Shown: positions 33,341-42,314 of the stretch, piece after piece
Numbering within the stretch: the first letter of the stretch is position 1
How the letters are laid out: every line of letters begins with the position of its first letter
DNA from: Nocardia mikamii NBRC 108933
GTDB lineage: Bacteria; Actinomycetota; Actinomycetes; Mycobacteriales; Mycobacteriaceae
Assembly: GCF_001613505.1 (NCBI RefSeq)
Contig: NZ_BDCM01000014.1
Coordinates: forward strand, 496,001-560,000
DNA: 64,000 nt
Reading direction: 5' to 3'
Translations under genes and position numbers: made by a program
The notes under the pieces: model-generated
The model's input: only the letters and a program-made list of their open reading frames with translations
The model's database searches: none
What the model was told of the DNA's origin: nothing

Positions 33341-35038
33341 ATGACGGCGGAGCCCGCGACGATTCCGGCTCTGGTTTCCGCACAGGCACGCCGGAACGGG
33401 TCGACCGTCGCGATCGTCGAGGGCCGCACCCGCCTCACCTACGCCGAACTCCACGCCGAGGCGCTACGGGTGACCCGCGCCGCGATGGCCCGCGGGCTGG
33501 CCGCCGGGGACCGGGTCGCGATCTGGGCGCCCAACAGCGCCCGCTGGATCGTGACGGCCGTCGGCCTGCTCGGCGCCGGCGCCACCCTGGTGCCGATCGG
33601 CACCCGGCTGCGCGGACGGGAGGCCGCGGCGATTCTGCGCCGCACCCGATGCCGCGGATTGTTCACGGTGCGCGGATTCCTGGGCATCGACTACCCGAGC
33701 CTGCTCGCGGACCAAGGCCCCTTGCCGGACCTCGGATTCACGGTCCTGCTCTCCGACACGCACGCAGCGGGCGACACTCCCACATCGACGTCCGGCGACG
33801 AGGCGGACCCGCCGACCGGCGCCATCGAGCCGGCCACCGGTTCGCAGCTGCGGCGGCGCGACCGGCGCGAGCCCGGTGGATGCGCTCCCCGCCAGCCCGG
33901 TCGGTGCGAGAGCGCACCGGCCGGCTGGCGAAACTTCATCGCCGGCGCCGCTCGAATCCGGTCCTCGGATGCCGAATCGCGAATGGCCGCACTACCTTCC
34001 GACGCGATCAGCGACATCCTCTTCACCTCCGGCACGACGGGCTCCCCCAAAGGGGTACTCACCACCCACCGGCAAACCCTGACCGTGCTGGACCGGTGGG
34101 CGAGCGCGGTCACCCTGCGGCACGGCGACCGCTGCCTGCTGCCGAATCCGTTCTCGCACACCTTCGGATACAAGGCGGGCGTCGTGGCTTGCCTGTCGCG
34201 GGCGGCCACCATGTTTCCGGTGCCGGTATTCGATCCGCGATCCGCGGCGGATCTCATGGCGGCCGAGCGGATCACCGTCCTCGCCGGCCCGCCGACGATT
34301 TTCCTCGATCTGCTCGCGACAGGGCGGTCGTTTCCGGCGCTGCGGCTGGCCGGCACGGGCGGGACGGCGATTCCGGCGGAGCTGATCGCCCGGATGCGTG
34401 CCGACCTCGGAGCCGATCGGGTGTTCACCGCCTACGGTCTCACCGAATCGGTCGGCGTGGTCGCGGTCTGCCCGCCCGGTACGGATATCGAGCGCACCGC
34501 GCATACCGTAGGTAAAGCATTGCCGGGCAGCGAGATTCGAATTCTGGACGCCGACGGCCGCGACGTGCCGGCCGGTACGTCCGGCCGGATCGTGGTGCGC
34601 GGCCCGAACGTGATGTGCGGATATCTCGACGACCCCGCCGCCACCGCCACCGCCGTCGACCCGGACGGCTGGCTGCGTACGGGCGATATCGGCGCCCTCG
34701 ATTCCGGCGGTTGGCTGCGGGTCACCGACCGGCTCGAGGATATGTTCATCGTCGGCGGGTTCAACGTCCATCCGGCCGAGGTCGAACAGACGCTGCGCCG
34801 CTATCCGGGGATCGCCGAGGTGGCGGTCGTCGGCGTGCCCGACGAGCGTCTCGGAGAGGTCGGCGCCGCCTTCGTCGTTCCCTCCGGAACGGCGCCGTTC
34901 GACGCGGACGGCCTGCTCGCGTGGTGTCGCACCCGCTTGGCCGGATACAAGATTCCCCGCACGGTGCGGATCCTCCCCCGCTTGCCGCGTACGACCGCGG
35001 GCAAAGTGAACAAGCGCCGATTACGGTACGCGCCTTGA
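33341..35038 (+). CDS. Acyl-CoA synthetase, FadD3-like (AMP-forming)
   Basis: ATP-dependent CoA ligase of 565 residues (an ATG at 33326 is an alternative start). The AMP-binding core is clear: ILFTSGTTGSPKGVL, the FadD3-like NPFSHTFGYKAGVVACL, AYGLTESVG, WLRTGDIG, and the catalytic Lys in TTAGKVNKRRL. Mycobacterial FadD3 activates the steroid ring C/D propanoate HIP and is about 500 residues. The extra length is mainly an Arg/Pro-rich insertion near residues 145-205. Substrate by analogy only; the setting among steroid-type genes supports it. Confidence 0.8.
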   Translation: MTAEPATIPALVSAQARRNGSTVAIVEGRTRLTYAELHAEALRVTRAAMARGLAAGDRVAIWAPNSARWIVTAVGLLGAGATLVPIGTRLRGREAAAILRRTRCRGLFTVRGFLGIDYPSLLADQGPLPDLGFTVLLSDTHAAGDTPTSTSGDEADPPTGAIEPATGSQLRRRDRREPGGCAPRQPGRCESAPAGWRNFIAGAARIRSSDAESRMAALPSDAISDILFTSGTTGSPKGVLTTHRQTLTVLDRWASAVTLRHGDRCLLPNPFSHTFGYKAGVVACLSRAATMFPVPVFDPRSAADLMAAERITVLAGPPTIFLDLLATGRSFPALRLAGTGGTAIPAELIARMRADLGADRVFTAYGLTESVGVVAVCPPGTDIERTAHTVGKALPGSEIRILDADGRDVPAGTSGRIVVRGPNVMCGYLDDPAATATAVDPDGWLRTGDIGALDSGGWLRVTDRLEDMFIVGGFNVHPAEVEQTLRRYPGIAEVAVVGVPDERLGEVGAAFVVPSGTAPFDADGLLAWCRTRLAGYKIPRTVRILPRLPRTTAGKVNKRRLRYAP

Positions 35039-35132
35039 TAAAAGGATGCCGCTGTCGGTAGCGAAGCGCGGGCCGGGACGACCTCGACCGTCGCTGCCGG
35101 CTCACGCACCTCAGCTTCCGGACCGGAACCAC

Positions 35133-35175
35133 CGCGGCCGGGCCGGCGATTCACGCGATCACCGACCCGGCCGCG
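35133..35175. terminator. Hairpin between convergent ligase and SDR genes
   Basis: 14-bp stem with one mismatch (35133-35146 with 35162-35175) and a 15-nt loop in the 143-nt gap between two converging stops. Likely bidirectional terminator. Confidence 0.6.
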
Positions 35176-35181
35176 AGTGGC

Positions 35182-36003
35182 CTACTTGCTGACCTCGTTG
35201 CGCATCTGCGCGGTGAGGATCTTCTGATATCCGGAGCCGAAGATCCGCGGCAGCAGGTCGATCATCCGGGCGTCGTTGCCGATCAGCACCTTCGCCTTGT
35301 CCTTGCGGATGCCGTCGACGATCGCCTTGGCGGCCTGTTCCGGACTGGTCTTGGCGAGCCGGTCGAAGTTGGCGGCCAGCGCGTCGCGATCTCGGGTGGC
35401 GCCCGCGCGCGCCTTCCACGCGATCTCGGTCTGGATCATGCCGGGGTGGACGCAGCTCACCGCGACGTTGTGCCCGGCGATCTTCATCTCCTGGCGCAGC
35501 GCGTCGGTGAAACCCCGGATCGCGAACTTCGTCGCGTTGTAGGCACCCTGGGTCGGGCAGGCGGCCAGGCCGAACATGCTCGACACATTGACGATCGCGC
35601 CGTCACCGGAGGCGATCACCAGCGGCAGAAAGGCTTTCGTCCCGTGGGCCACGCCCCAGAAGTTGATGTTGACGATCCATTCGAAATCGTCCCAGCTGAC
35701 CTCTTCGGTGCTGGCGGTCAGTGACACACCCGCGTTGTTGACCACGATGTTCACCCCGCCGAAATCGCCCGCCACCTGGTCGGCATGGGCGTACACCGCG
35801 TCGCGGTCGGTGACGTCGAGACGGTAGGCGCGGGCGTGGGCGCCCTTCTTCTCGCACAGTGCGGCGGTCTCGGCGACATTGTCGATATTGCGGCCGGACA
35901 GTGCCAGGCGAGCGCCGTGGCCGGCCAGCTCCAGGGCCAGCGCCCGGCCGATACCGGCGCCGGCGCCGGTGATCACGGCGGTCTTACCTGCGAAATTCTT
36001 CAC
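35182..36003 (-). CDS. Short-chain dehydrogenase/reductase
   Basis: A 273-residue classical SDR: cofactor motif TGAGAGIGRALA (near residues 11-22), NNAG mid-protein, catalytic Ser region VNVSSMFG and YNATKFAIRG (Tyr-x3-Lys). The preferred SRN after the second strand suggests NADP(H). The start is GTG 36003 with AAAGGAT upstream. It lies 17 nt after the stop of the next SDR, in the kstD operon, and probably oxidises or reduces a hydroxyl of the steroid-like substrate or a side chain. Confidence 0.87.
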   Translation of the reverse strand: MKNFAGKTAVITGAGAGIGRALALELAGHGARLALSGRNIDNVAETAALCEKKGAHARAYRLDVTDRDAVYAHADQVAGDFGGVNIVVNNAGVSLTASTEEVSWDDFEWIVNINFWGVAHGTKAFLPLVIASGDGAIVNVSSMFGLAACPTQGAYNATKFAIRGFTDALRQEMKIAGHNVAVSCVHPGMIQTEIAWKARAGATRDRDALAANFDRLAKTSPEQAAKAIVDGIRKDKAKVLIGNDARMIDLLPRIFGSGYQKILTAQMRNEVSK

Positions 36004-36020
36004 CGCGGAAATCCTTTGTG

Positions 36021-36752
36021 TCAGTGGGAGGTGAATCCGCCGTCGGCGACGAATTCCGAACCGGTGCTGTAACCGGACTCGTCGGAGATGAGGAACAGCA
36101 CCAGATTCGCCAATTCCTCGGGGGTGCCGGGACGGGCCAGCGGCTGATCGTGGAACATCGAATTCGACCGCGCCGAATCGCTGGTCATTTCGGTCATCAC
36201 CACACCGGGATGCACCGAGTTGACGCGAATTCCCATGGGCCCGAACTCTTGTGCCGCGGTTTTGGTCATCCCGCGCACCGCCCATTTGGAGGCGGTGTAG
36301 CCGAGGATGTTGGAGAAACCGATGATGCCGCCGACCGAGGAGATGTTCACGATCGACCCGCCACCGGCACGTCGCATCGATGCGACCACGGCCTTCATAC
36401 CCAGGAAGACACCCACCTGGTTGACGTCGATCACCTTGCGGTAGTCCGCTTCGGCGAGCGTTTCGATCGGATCCACGTGCACGATTCCGGCGTTGTTTAC
36501 CAGGCCCGAGACGGGCCCGAACGCCGATTCCGCCTGCGCGACGACATCGTTCCACGCGGATTCGTCGGTCACGTCGTGAGGGACGAACAGCGCCGCGTCA
36601 CCCAGCCGCGCGGCGGTCCGCTCACCTTCCTCCGCCAGCACATCGGTGATCACGACCGAGGCGCCCTCGGAAACGAGCCGCTGCGCGAACGCCGCACCCA
36701 TTCCCCGGGCAGCACCGGTGACGACGACCGTTTTACCGTCGATCCTGCCCAT
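36021..36752 (-). CDS. Short-chain dehydrogenase, hydroxysteroid dehydrogenase-like
   Basis: A 243-residue SDR of the 3alpha/20beta-hydroxysteroid dehydrogenase type. It has TGAARGMGAAFAQRL, an acidic VVITDVL after strand 2 (NAD preference), NNAGIVHVDP, and YTASKWAVRGMTK with catalytic Tyr and Lys, then HPGVVMTEM. ATG 36752 follows AGGAG and abuts the kstD stop (36755), so the two are coupled. It closely resembles the SDR at 39918. Role: interconversion of a steroid alcohol and ketone before KstD (inference). Confidence 0.88.
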   Translation of the reverse strand: MGRIDGKTVVVTGAARGMGAAFAQRLVSEGASVVITDVLAEEGERTAARLGDAALFVPHDVTDESAWNDVVAQAESAFGPVSGLVNNAGIVHVDPIETLAEADYRKVIDVNQVGVFLGMKAVVASMRRAGGGSIVNISSVGGIIGFSNILGYTASKWAVRGMTKTAAQEFGPMGIRVNSVHPGVVMTEMTSDSARSNSMFHDQPLARPGTPEELANLVLFLISDESGYSTGSEFVADGGFTSH

Positions 36753-36754
36753 GG

Positions 36755-38500
36755 TCACTCCTGTCCCGTGCGTGCGGGCGCCGTGCGGCCGTTGATCGCC
36801 CGCTTCGACACCGATGCGGCGACCGCTTCCCGCGGTTCGCGTTCGTCGGCGAGGTGGTTGGCCGCGATGTACCCGAAGACCATGGCGGGGCCGATCGTCG
36901 CTCCGGCGCCCGCGTAGTCGTTACCCATGACCGACGCCGAATTGTTGCCCGCCGCATACAGTCCCGCGATCGGCGCATTCTGTTCGTCGAGCACGCGGGC
37001 ATATTCGTCGGTGCACAGCCCGCCCTTGGTGCCCAGGTCGCCGGGCACCATTTCCACCGCGTAGAACGGTCCTCTTTCCAGCGGCGCCAGACACGGATTC
37101 GGCTGCACGGTGGGATCGCCGTAATACCGGTCGTAGGCGCAATCGCCGCGTCCGTAATCCTCGTCGCGCCCGCTGCGGGCGAAGCCGTTGAAGCGCTGCA
37201 CCGTGGCGGCCAGCGTCGCGGCGGGAACACCGATCTTGTTCGCCAGCTGCTCGAGCGTATCGGCCTGGGTGATGATTCCGGCGTCGAGATATTTCTGGGG
37301 AATCGGGCGCTTCGGGAAGTTGCCCAGGAACAGATATCTGTCGCGGAAGGTCTGGTCCATGATGAAGTAGGCCGGAATATGGTCGACCCCGGCGGCCTGC
37401 TGCTCGTACATGGTGTGCACGACGTTCACATACGGGGCCGATTCGTTGACGAACCGCTCCCCCGCGTGATTGACCATGATGCCGCCGGGTTGCGCGCGTT
37501 CGGCCAGGCAGAAGAACGGCGGGCCCTCGGGGTTGCGCACCGACGGTCCCCACCAGGCGTCGTCCATGAGATCCACCGCACCGCCGGCCTTCTGGCCCGC
37601 GACGATCCCTTCGCCGACGTTCTCGGTGGCACCGACCGTCCAGTCGGTGGATTGCGGCCCGGAGATGTACTGCTTGCGCATCTCCAGGTTGTGCTCGAAA
37701 CCGCCGGCCGCCAGCACCACGCCGCGGCGTGCCTTGATCAGCACCGGAACGCCCTGGTGTTCGGCGCGCACACCGACCACGGCCCCGGCTTCGGTGACCA
37801 GTTCGGTCAGCGGGGTGTTCAACCACACGGGCACGCCGGCGTCGCGCAGCGACAGCCACAGTCGTGCGGCCAGGGCCTTGCCCAGGCTCAGCGGCAGCCG
37901 GCCGCGCAGCTTGTTCGCCACCGCCTGGGCCCCCACCTTCATCGCGGTGCGCTTACCGGCCCAGGTGCGGGCGATCATGTTCAGATCGTGGAAGTCGCTG
38001 ACGGTGAACGCGATTCCCTTCGGCCCCGACATGGTCGGCTGGTTGATCTTGTGCAGATCACCACCGAGCAGACGGCCGTCGATCGGAGCCGGTTCGATGC
38101 TGCGGCCCTGCGCGAGCCCGCCCGGGAATTCCGGATGGTAGTCGGAGTAGCCGCGGTCGTAGACGAACTGCCAGTACTTGCTGCGCGCACCGATGTAGCG
38201 CATCATCTCCGGCCCGTGATCGAGGAAGGCGCGCTGCTTTTCCTCCGGGACACGATCGCCCACAACAGCTTTCAGATATGTCCGAGCCAGTTCCGGGCTG
38301 TCCGGCACACCCGCGGCCTGCAGCACCGGGTTGTTCGGGATCCAGATTCCGCCGCCGGAGCGCGCGGTGGATCCGCCGAAGCTGCGGCTCTTCTCGATCA
38401 TCGTCACCGACAGCCCGCGATAGGCGGCGGTCAATGCCGCGGTCATACCGGCCGCGCCCGAGCCGACGACCACCACGTCGAATTCGAATTCCTGTGTCAT
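36755..38500 (-). CDS. kstD: 3-oxosteroid 1-dehydrogenase (KstD-like)
   Basis: FAD enzyme of 581 residues that introduces the C1-C2 double bond into 3-ketosteroids; with KshA it triggers ring B opening. FAD motif VVVVGSGAAGMTAALTAA begins near residue 9, and EKSRSFGGSTARSGGGIWIP follows, typical of KstD. The C-terminal signature GDLGTKGGL, then GLYAAGNNSASVMGNDYAGA and GATIGPAMVFG is complete. ATG 38500 has AGAAGGACGG upstream; a 5' extension to 38557 is unlikely. It is divergent from the LLM gene and first of a three-gene leftward operon with two SDRs. Confidence 0.92.
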   Translation of the reverse strand: MTQEFEFDVVVVGSGAAGMTAALTAAYRGLSVTMIEKSRSFGGSTARSGGGIWIPNNPVLQAAGVPDSPELARTYLKAVVGDRVPEEKQRAFLDHGPEMMRYIGARSKYWQFVYDRGYSDYHPEFPGGLAQGRSIEPAPIDGRLLGGDLHKINQPTMSGPKGIAFTVSDFHDLNMIARTWAGKRTAMKVGAQAVANKLRGRLPLSLGKALAARLWLSLRDAGVPVWLNTPLTELVTEAGAVVGVRAEHQGVPVLIKARRGVVLAAGGFEHNLEMRKQYISGPQSTDWTVGATENVGEGIVAGQKAGGAVDLMDDAWWGPSVRNPEGPPFFCLAERAQPGGIMVNHAGERFVNESAPYVNVVHTMYEQQAAGVDHIPAYFIMDQTFRDRYLFLGNFPKRPIPQKYLDAGIITQADTLEQLANKIGVPAATLAATVQRFNGFARSGRDEDYGRGDCAYDRYYGDPTVQPNPCLAPLERGPFYAVEMVPGDLGTKGGLCTDEYARVLDEQNAPIAGLYAAGNNSASVMGNDYAGAGATIGPAMVFGYIAANHLADEREPREAVAASVSKRAINGRTAPARTGQE

Positions 38501-38563
38501 CCGTCCTTCTTCCCCATCGTTGCATCCGACGCTATGGCCGCTCGGCCGCGGCGACACGGCACG

Positions 38564-38580
38564 GTCCCGGCCAGCGGGAC
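38564..38580. promoter_or_regulatory. Palindrome GTYCCGCTSAGCGGRAC, kstD/LLM copy
   Basis: GTCCCGGCCAGCGGGAC lies 64 nt before kstD and is centred 41 bp before the TATTTC of the 23-bp element upstream of the LLM gene. The outer arms GTCCC/GGGAC are perfectly symmetric. It could serve both divergent promoters. Confidence 0.55.
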
Positions 38581-38608
38581 TTACGGCTGACCAGTACGGG
38601 TCCGGGAA

Positions 38609-38631
38609 GGACTATTTCGATTAGGCATACA
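38609..38631 (+). promoter_or_regulatory. Shared 23-bp regulatory element (copy B, LLM monooxygenase)
   Basis: Core TATTTCGATTAGGCATACA, differing from the ribBA copy (13184-13206) at 2 of 23 positions. It ends 23 nt before the LLM start at 38655. Same orientation to the gene as at ribBA. Confidence 0.7.
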
Positions 38632-38654
38632 CCGCTACGACAGGGAGCACGCGG

Positions 38655-39782
38655 ATGAAGTTCTCGATGATCTTCGAGGCCCAGATGACCGATCCGACCG
38701 CCGAGCACGAGGCGCGGGTGCTGCGCGACTGTGTGGAGCAAGCCGTGCTGGCCGACGAGATGGGCTTCGATACCGTCTGGGCCGTCGAGCACCACGGTCT
38801 CAAGTGGTACGCGCATATGAGCGCCCCCGAAATCTTCCTGACCTGGGTGGCGGCCAAGACCCAGCGCATCCGGATCGGCCACGGCGTGGTGTGTATGCCC
38901 TTCAACTTCAACCACCCGGTGCGCGCGGCCGAGCGCGCGGCGATGCTGGACGTGCTCTCCGGCGGGCGGCTGAACCTGGGCGCCGGGCGCGGTGCGACAC
39001 CGGTCGAGACCTCCATGTGCGGAGTGGACCCGGAACGCACCTACGCCGAGGTCGAGGAGTCGCTGCGGATGATCGGCCGGGCCTGGCAGGATCCCGAGGG
39101 CGAATTCGAATATCACGGCGAACTGCTCGACATCGACCCGCATTCGCTGCTGCCGCGGCCGGTGCAGCGTCCGCATCCCCCGCTGTTCATGGCATGCACG
39201 AAGAAGGACACCCTGAAGTTGGCCGCCGACTACGGAATCGGCGCTCTGGTACTGGGTTTCGCGGGAGTGGAGGAGATCGCGGAACTGCGCCGCACCTACG
39301 ACGAGGCGATCGCGGCCCGCACCGGTGAGCGTTTCGTCTCGACGGTGACCAACGACCACTTCGCCGCCCTGTGTCCCACCATCGTGCTCGACGACCGGGA
39401 GCGGGCACAGCAGATCGGCGCGCGCGGCCAGCGGTTCTTCGCGCAATCGATCAAGCACTACTACGGCGCCGGCCCGGTGCCCGACGAGGCCGTGGATCCG
39501 ACCGTGGACGAGGTGGCGCGAATCAAGGAGGCCGCCGACGAGCACGTCGCCTACCTGCACGAGGCCAAGATTCCGGTGAAGGCGGGGTCGACCTCGGTGT
39601 TCAACGCCGACCACGCCTACGGCAGCCCGGAGGACGCCATCGCCTACGTCGAGCGACTGCGCGACGCGGGCGCCGACGAGATCCTGTGCCTGATCCAGAT
39701 GGGCACCGTGCCGCAGGAGGCCTGCCTCGAGACGATCCGGCACTGGGGCGAGAAGGTCATTCCGCACTTCCGGAATCAGTGA
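38655..39782 (+). CDS. LLM class flavin-dependent monooxygenase
   Basis: A 375-residue bacterial-luciferase-like protein, probably FMN-dependent: the first strand MKFSMIFEAQM, then WAVEHHGLKWYAHMSAPEIF-type segment with the typical EHH, GHGVVCMPF, RAAMLDVLSGGRLNLGAGRG (the luciferase signature region) and PPLFMAC. It needs reduced flavin from a reductase such as HsaB. It heads the rightward group LLM-SDR-esterase-VOC and carries the shared 23-bp element, so it is probably induced with ribBA. Baeyer-Villiger or hydroxylation chemistry is possible; the substrate is unknown. Confidence 0.87.
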   Translation: MKFSMIFEAQMTDPTAEHEARVLRDCVEQAVLADEMGFDTVWAVEHHGLKWYAHMSAPEIFLTWVAAKTQRIRIGHGVVCMPFNFNHPVRAAERAAMLDVLSGGRLNLGAGRGATPVETSMCGVDPERTYAEVEESLRMIGRAWQDPEGEFEYHGELLDIDPHSLLPRPVQRPHPPLFMACTKKDTLKLAADYGIGALVLGFAGVEEIAELRRTYDEAIAARTGERFVSTVTNDHFAALCPTIVLDDRERAQQIGARGQRFFAQSIKHYYGAGPVPDEAVDPTVDEVARIKEAADEHVAYLHEAKIPVKAGSTSVFNADHAYGSPEDAIAYVERLRDAGADEILCLIQMGTVPQEACLETIRHWGEKVIPHFRNQ

Positions 39783-39917
39783 TCGGACGGCACCGATCCG
39801 CCACGGCGAACAGGACGCCGGACAACCACGCGCCGGTCTCGCTCATCGAGACTGCCGCGAGCCGAGGACGCCGGATGCGGCGCAGGATCTCGGCATATTT
39901 TCAGGAGGAGAAGTCGA

Positions 39918-40679
39918 ATGGTCGATCTCACAGGCAAAGTCGCAGTGATCACCGGCGCGGCGCGCGGACAGGGCGCGGCGGAGGCACGCCTGTTCGTCGA
40001 ACGCGGTGCGCGGGTCGTTCTCACCGACGTACTCGACGCCGACGGAAAGCAGTTGGCCGACGAACTCGGCGAGGCGGCGCGCTTCGTCCGCCACGACGTC
40101 ACCTCCGCCGACGACTGGAATGCCGCTGTCGCGGTGGCCCTTTCGGAATTCGGCGGGCTCGACGTGCTGGTGAACAACGCCGCGATCTATACCGCGAAAC
40201 CTCTCACGGACACCACGCCGGAAGAACTGGAGAAGATTCTGCAGGTCAACCTGGTGGGCGCGTTCCGGGGCATCCGGTCGGTGGTGGGGCCGATGTCCGA
40301 GACGGGCGGGTCGATCGTGAACATCTCGTCGCAGGCCGGGCTCGAGGGCCTGATGGGACACTCCGCCTACGGCAGCTCCAAATGGGGCCTGCGCGGGCTC
40401 ACCAAGACCGCGGCACTCGAATTGGGCCCCAAGGGCATTCGCGTCAACTCCGTGCACCCGGGTCCGATCGCGACCCCGATGGTCCCGTATCTGACCACCG
40501 GTCCGGGCAGCTTCCCGACCCTGCCGCTGCAGCGCACCGGTGTGCCGGAAGAGGTCGCCGAGCTGGTCGCCTTCCTCGCCTCGGACGCGTCGTCATATGT
40601 CACCGGCGCGGAGGTCACCGTCGACGGCGGACTCGCCGCGGGCAAGTTCATGCCGCCGGAGCCGCAGGACGCGCAGTGA
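39918..40679 (+). CDS. Short-chain dehydrogenase, 3alpha/20beta-HSD-like
   Basis: A 253-residue SDR: TGAARGQGAAEARLF, an Asp-ending second strand (VVLTDVL, NAD type), NNAAIYTAKPL, VNISSQAGL, YGSSKWGLRG with catalytic Tyr and Lys, and HPGPIATPM. AGGAGGAG is 8 nt upstream of ATG 39918. Very similar in plan to the SDR at 36021; the two may act on opposite stereochemistry or positions. It is 135 nt after the LLM gene and probably in the same operon. Confidence 0.88.
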   Translation: MVDLTGKVAVITGAARGQGAAEARLFVERGARVVLTDVLDADGKQLADELGEAARFVRHDVTSADDWNAAVAVALSEFGGLDVLVNNAAIYTAKPLTDTTPEELEKILQVNLVGAFRGIRSVVGPMSETGGSIVNISSQAGLEGLMGHSAYGSSKWGLRGLTKTAALELGPKGIRVNSVHPGPIATPMVPYLTTGPGSFPTLPLQRTGVPEEVAELVAFLASDASSYVTGAEVTVDGGLAAGKFMPPEPQDAQ

Positions 40680-40738
40680 GCAGGCGATACGCGCCAGGCC
40701 GGAGGTGCAGTGCCGGCGGGCCGGAGACCCGAGGTGGC

Positions 40739-40772
40739 GTGGCCGGTGGCCCGCGCGCGGGCCACCGGCCAC
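40739..40772. repeat. 34-bp perfect palindrome
   Basis: Self-complementary over 34 bp, GC-rich, with arms GTGGCCGGTGGCCCGCG and its complement and no spacer. It lies in the 157-nt gap between the SDR stop and the esterase start, in the same transcription direction. As RNA it would form a very stable hairpin, so it may be an intercistronic terminator or processing site. Confidence 0.6.
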
Positions 40773-40836
40773 CAGCGGGTGAGAGCTCGGCCCCGCGGGC
40801 CGCCGCACCCGGGAGTGCGGGCTCGGGCGGTGCCTC

Positions 40837-41790
40837 ATGGCGATGACGCCGCGAACCCGGGCGGTCGTCAACGCCGCGACCGCCGCGTTTCCGAAGCTGG
40901 GAACCGACGTACTCGACGCCGCCGAGGCGAGACGGCAGCTCGCGGCGCGGACCCCGGCGGCCGTCGAGCCGATTCCGATTGCGGCCGTGCGCGATTCGAC
41001 AGTCACCGGCGCCGACGGCGCCGACATTCCGGTGCGCATCTACACGCCGCGCGCCGGCGGCGAGCCGCTGCCGGTCGTCATGTTCTGCCACGGCGGCGGT
41101 TTCGTGATCTGCAGTCTCGACAGCCACGATCAGTTCTGCCGGACGCTGGCGAACGAGACCGGCGCACTGGTGGTGTCGGTGGATTATCGCCAGGCGCCGG
41201 AACATCGGTTCCCGGCCGCCGCGCAGGACGCGTACGCCGTGCTGCGCTGGATCGGCGCGGCCATAGCCCAGCACGGCGGCGACCCCGCCCGGATCGCCGT
41301 GGCCGGTGACAGTGCGGGCGGCAATCTGGCGGCGGTCACGGCGCTGATGGCCCGCGATCTGGGCGGCCCGGCGGTGGCCGCGCAGTTGCTCATGTACCCG
41401 ATGCTGGATCCGGCTCGCGCGAGCGCGTCGTACCGGGACAACGCGCAGGGCTATTTCGTCACCGACGACCATCTGCGCTGGTACTGGGAGCAGTACCTCG
41501 GCGACGCCGACGGCACCGATCCGTATGCGGCGCCTCTGCTGGCAGACCCCGCCGGTCTGCCACCGGCGCATATCGCCACCGCCGAGTACGACCCGCTGCG
41601 CGACGAGGGCGAGGCCTACGGGGCGCACCTGGCCGGGGCCGGCGTCCCCGTCGAGGTGCACCGCTACGAGGGTATGTTCCACGGGTTCATGACCATGGGC
41701 GATGTGCTGCCGGAAACCGGCGTCGCGAATGAACGCGCTTTCGCGGCACTGCGCCGGGCGTTCGCTGTGCCCCAGGAGTGCGCGCGGTGA
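40837..41790 (+). CDS. Alpha/beta hydrolase, hormone-sensitive-lipase-type esterase (LipN/LipH-like)
   Basis: A 317-residue esterase of family IV: oxyanion-hole HGGG (residues 87-90, CHGGGFVICS), nucleophile motif GDSAGG, acid in AEYDPLRDEG and His in MFHGFMTM. Such enzymes hydrolyse short acyl esters; in steroid and terpenoid clusters they cleave acetate or lactone bonds formed by Baeyer-Villiger oxidation. ATG 40837 or ATG 40843 could be the start. Its stop overlaps the next gene. Confidence 0.88.
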   Translation: MAMTPRTRAVVNAATAAFPKLGTDVLDAAEARRQLAARTPAAVEPIPIAAVRDSTVTGADGADIPVRIYTPRAGGEPLPVVMFCHGGGFVICSLDSHDQFCRTLANETGALVVSVDYRQAPEHRFPAAAQDAYAVLRWIGAAIAQHGGDPARIAVAGDSAGGNLAAVTALMARDLGGPAVAAQLLMYPMLDPARASASYRDNAQGYFVTDDHLRWYWEQYLGDADGTDPYAAPLLADPAGLPPAHIATAEYDPLRDEGEAYGAHLAGAGVPVEVHRYEGMFHGFMTMGDVLPETGVANERAFAALRRAFAVPQECAR

Positions 41791-42128
41791 CCGTCCAGCG
41801 TGCCGGGGCCGCGTTTCCGTCCGAAAATCTTTCCGCCACAGTGGAATTGCTCTCCGCACTGGTGGGCGTGCCGACCGTGCACGACGGCGACCGCTGGGCG
41901 CAGTTCGATATCGGCGGCACCCGCGTCATGCTGGCCGGGACCGATCGCGACGAGCAGACCCCCTTCCTCGCGATCAAGGTCGACAACCTCGACGAAACGC
42001 TCGACATGCTGCGCACGAAGGGCTTCGCGGTCGCCGACCCGCACACCGGCCCGCACGAGCGCCGCGCGGTGATCCGCCCTGCCGGCGAAACATCCTGGCA
42101 CATAGCGGTTTACGAGCCGCTCGCCTGA
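41787..42128 (+). CDS. Small VOC (glyoxalase-like) family protein
   Basis: A 113-residue single VOC module with the beta-alpha-beta-beta-beta pattern (AAFPSENLSATVELLSALVG, then WAQFDIGGTRVMLAG, and PFLAIKVDNLDETLDMLRTK). The start is GTG 41787, overlapping the esterase stop as GTGA, with AGGAG 8 nt upstream. A metal site is not obvious, so it could be a binding or dimeric lyase-like protein. Function unknown but translationally coupled to the esterase. Confidence 0.78.
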   Translation: MTVQRAGAAFPSENLSATVELLSALVGVPTVHDGDRWAQFDIGGTRVMLAGTDRDEQTPFLAIKVDNLDETLDMLRTKGFAVADPHTGPHERRAVIRPAGETSWHIAVYEPLA

Positions 42129-42314
42129 TCCGCGGATCGCGCGCGGGACCGGCGCGCATTCCGACTTCGGCGCACTGCCGCCGGCGCGGCCGGCCCGGCG
42201 CCGCGTCCACAGCAGGCGGCGGCCCGGATGGCACGTGGATATCCGGGCCGATGGGCGGTGAGCCACTCGCCGTCGACGGAATATCGGGGTGCGCCGGGGG
42301 CCCGTGATCCCTAC

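Noticed and set aside
39885..39905. GGCATA-containing sequence before the SDR at 39918 as a fourth copy of the shared element
   Set aside because: Only six bases match; the rest of the element is absent.
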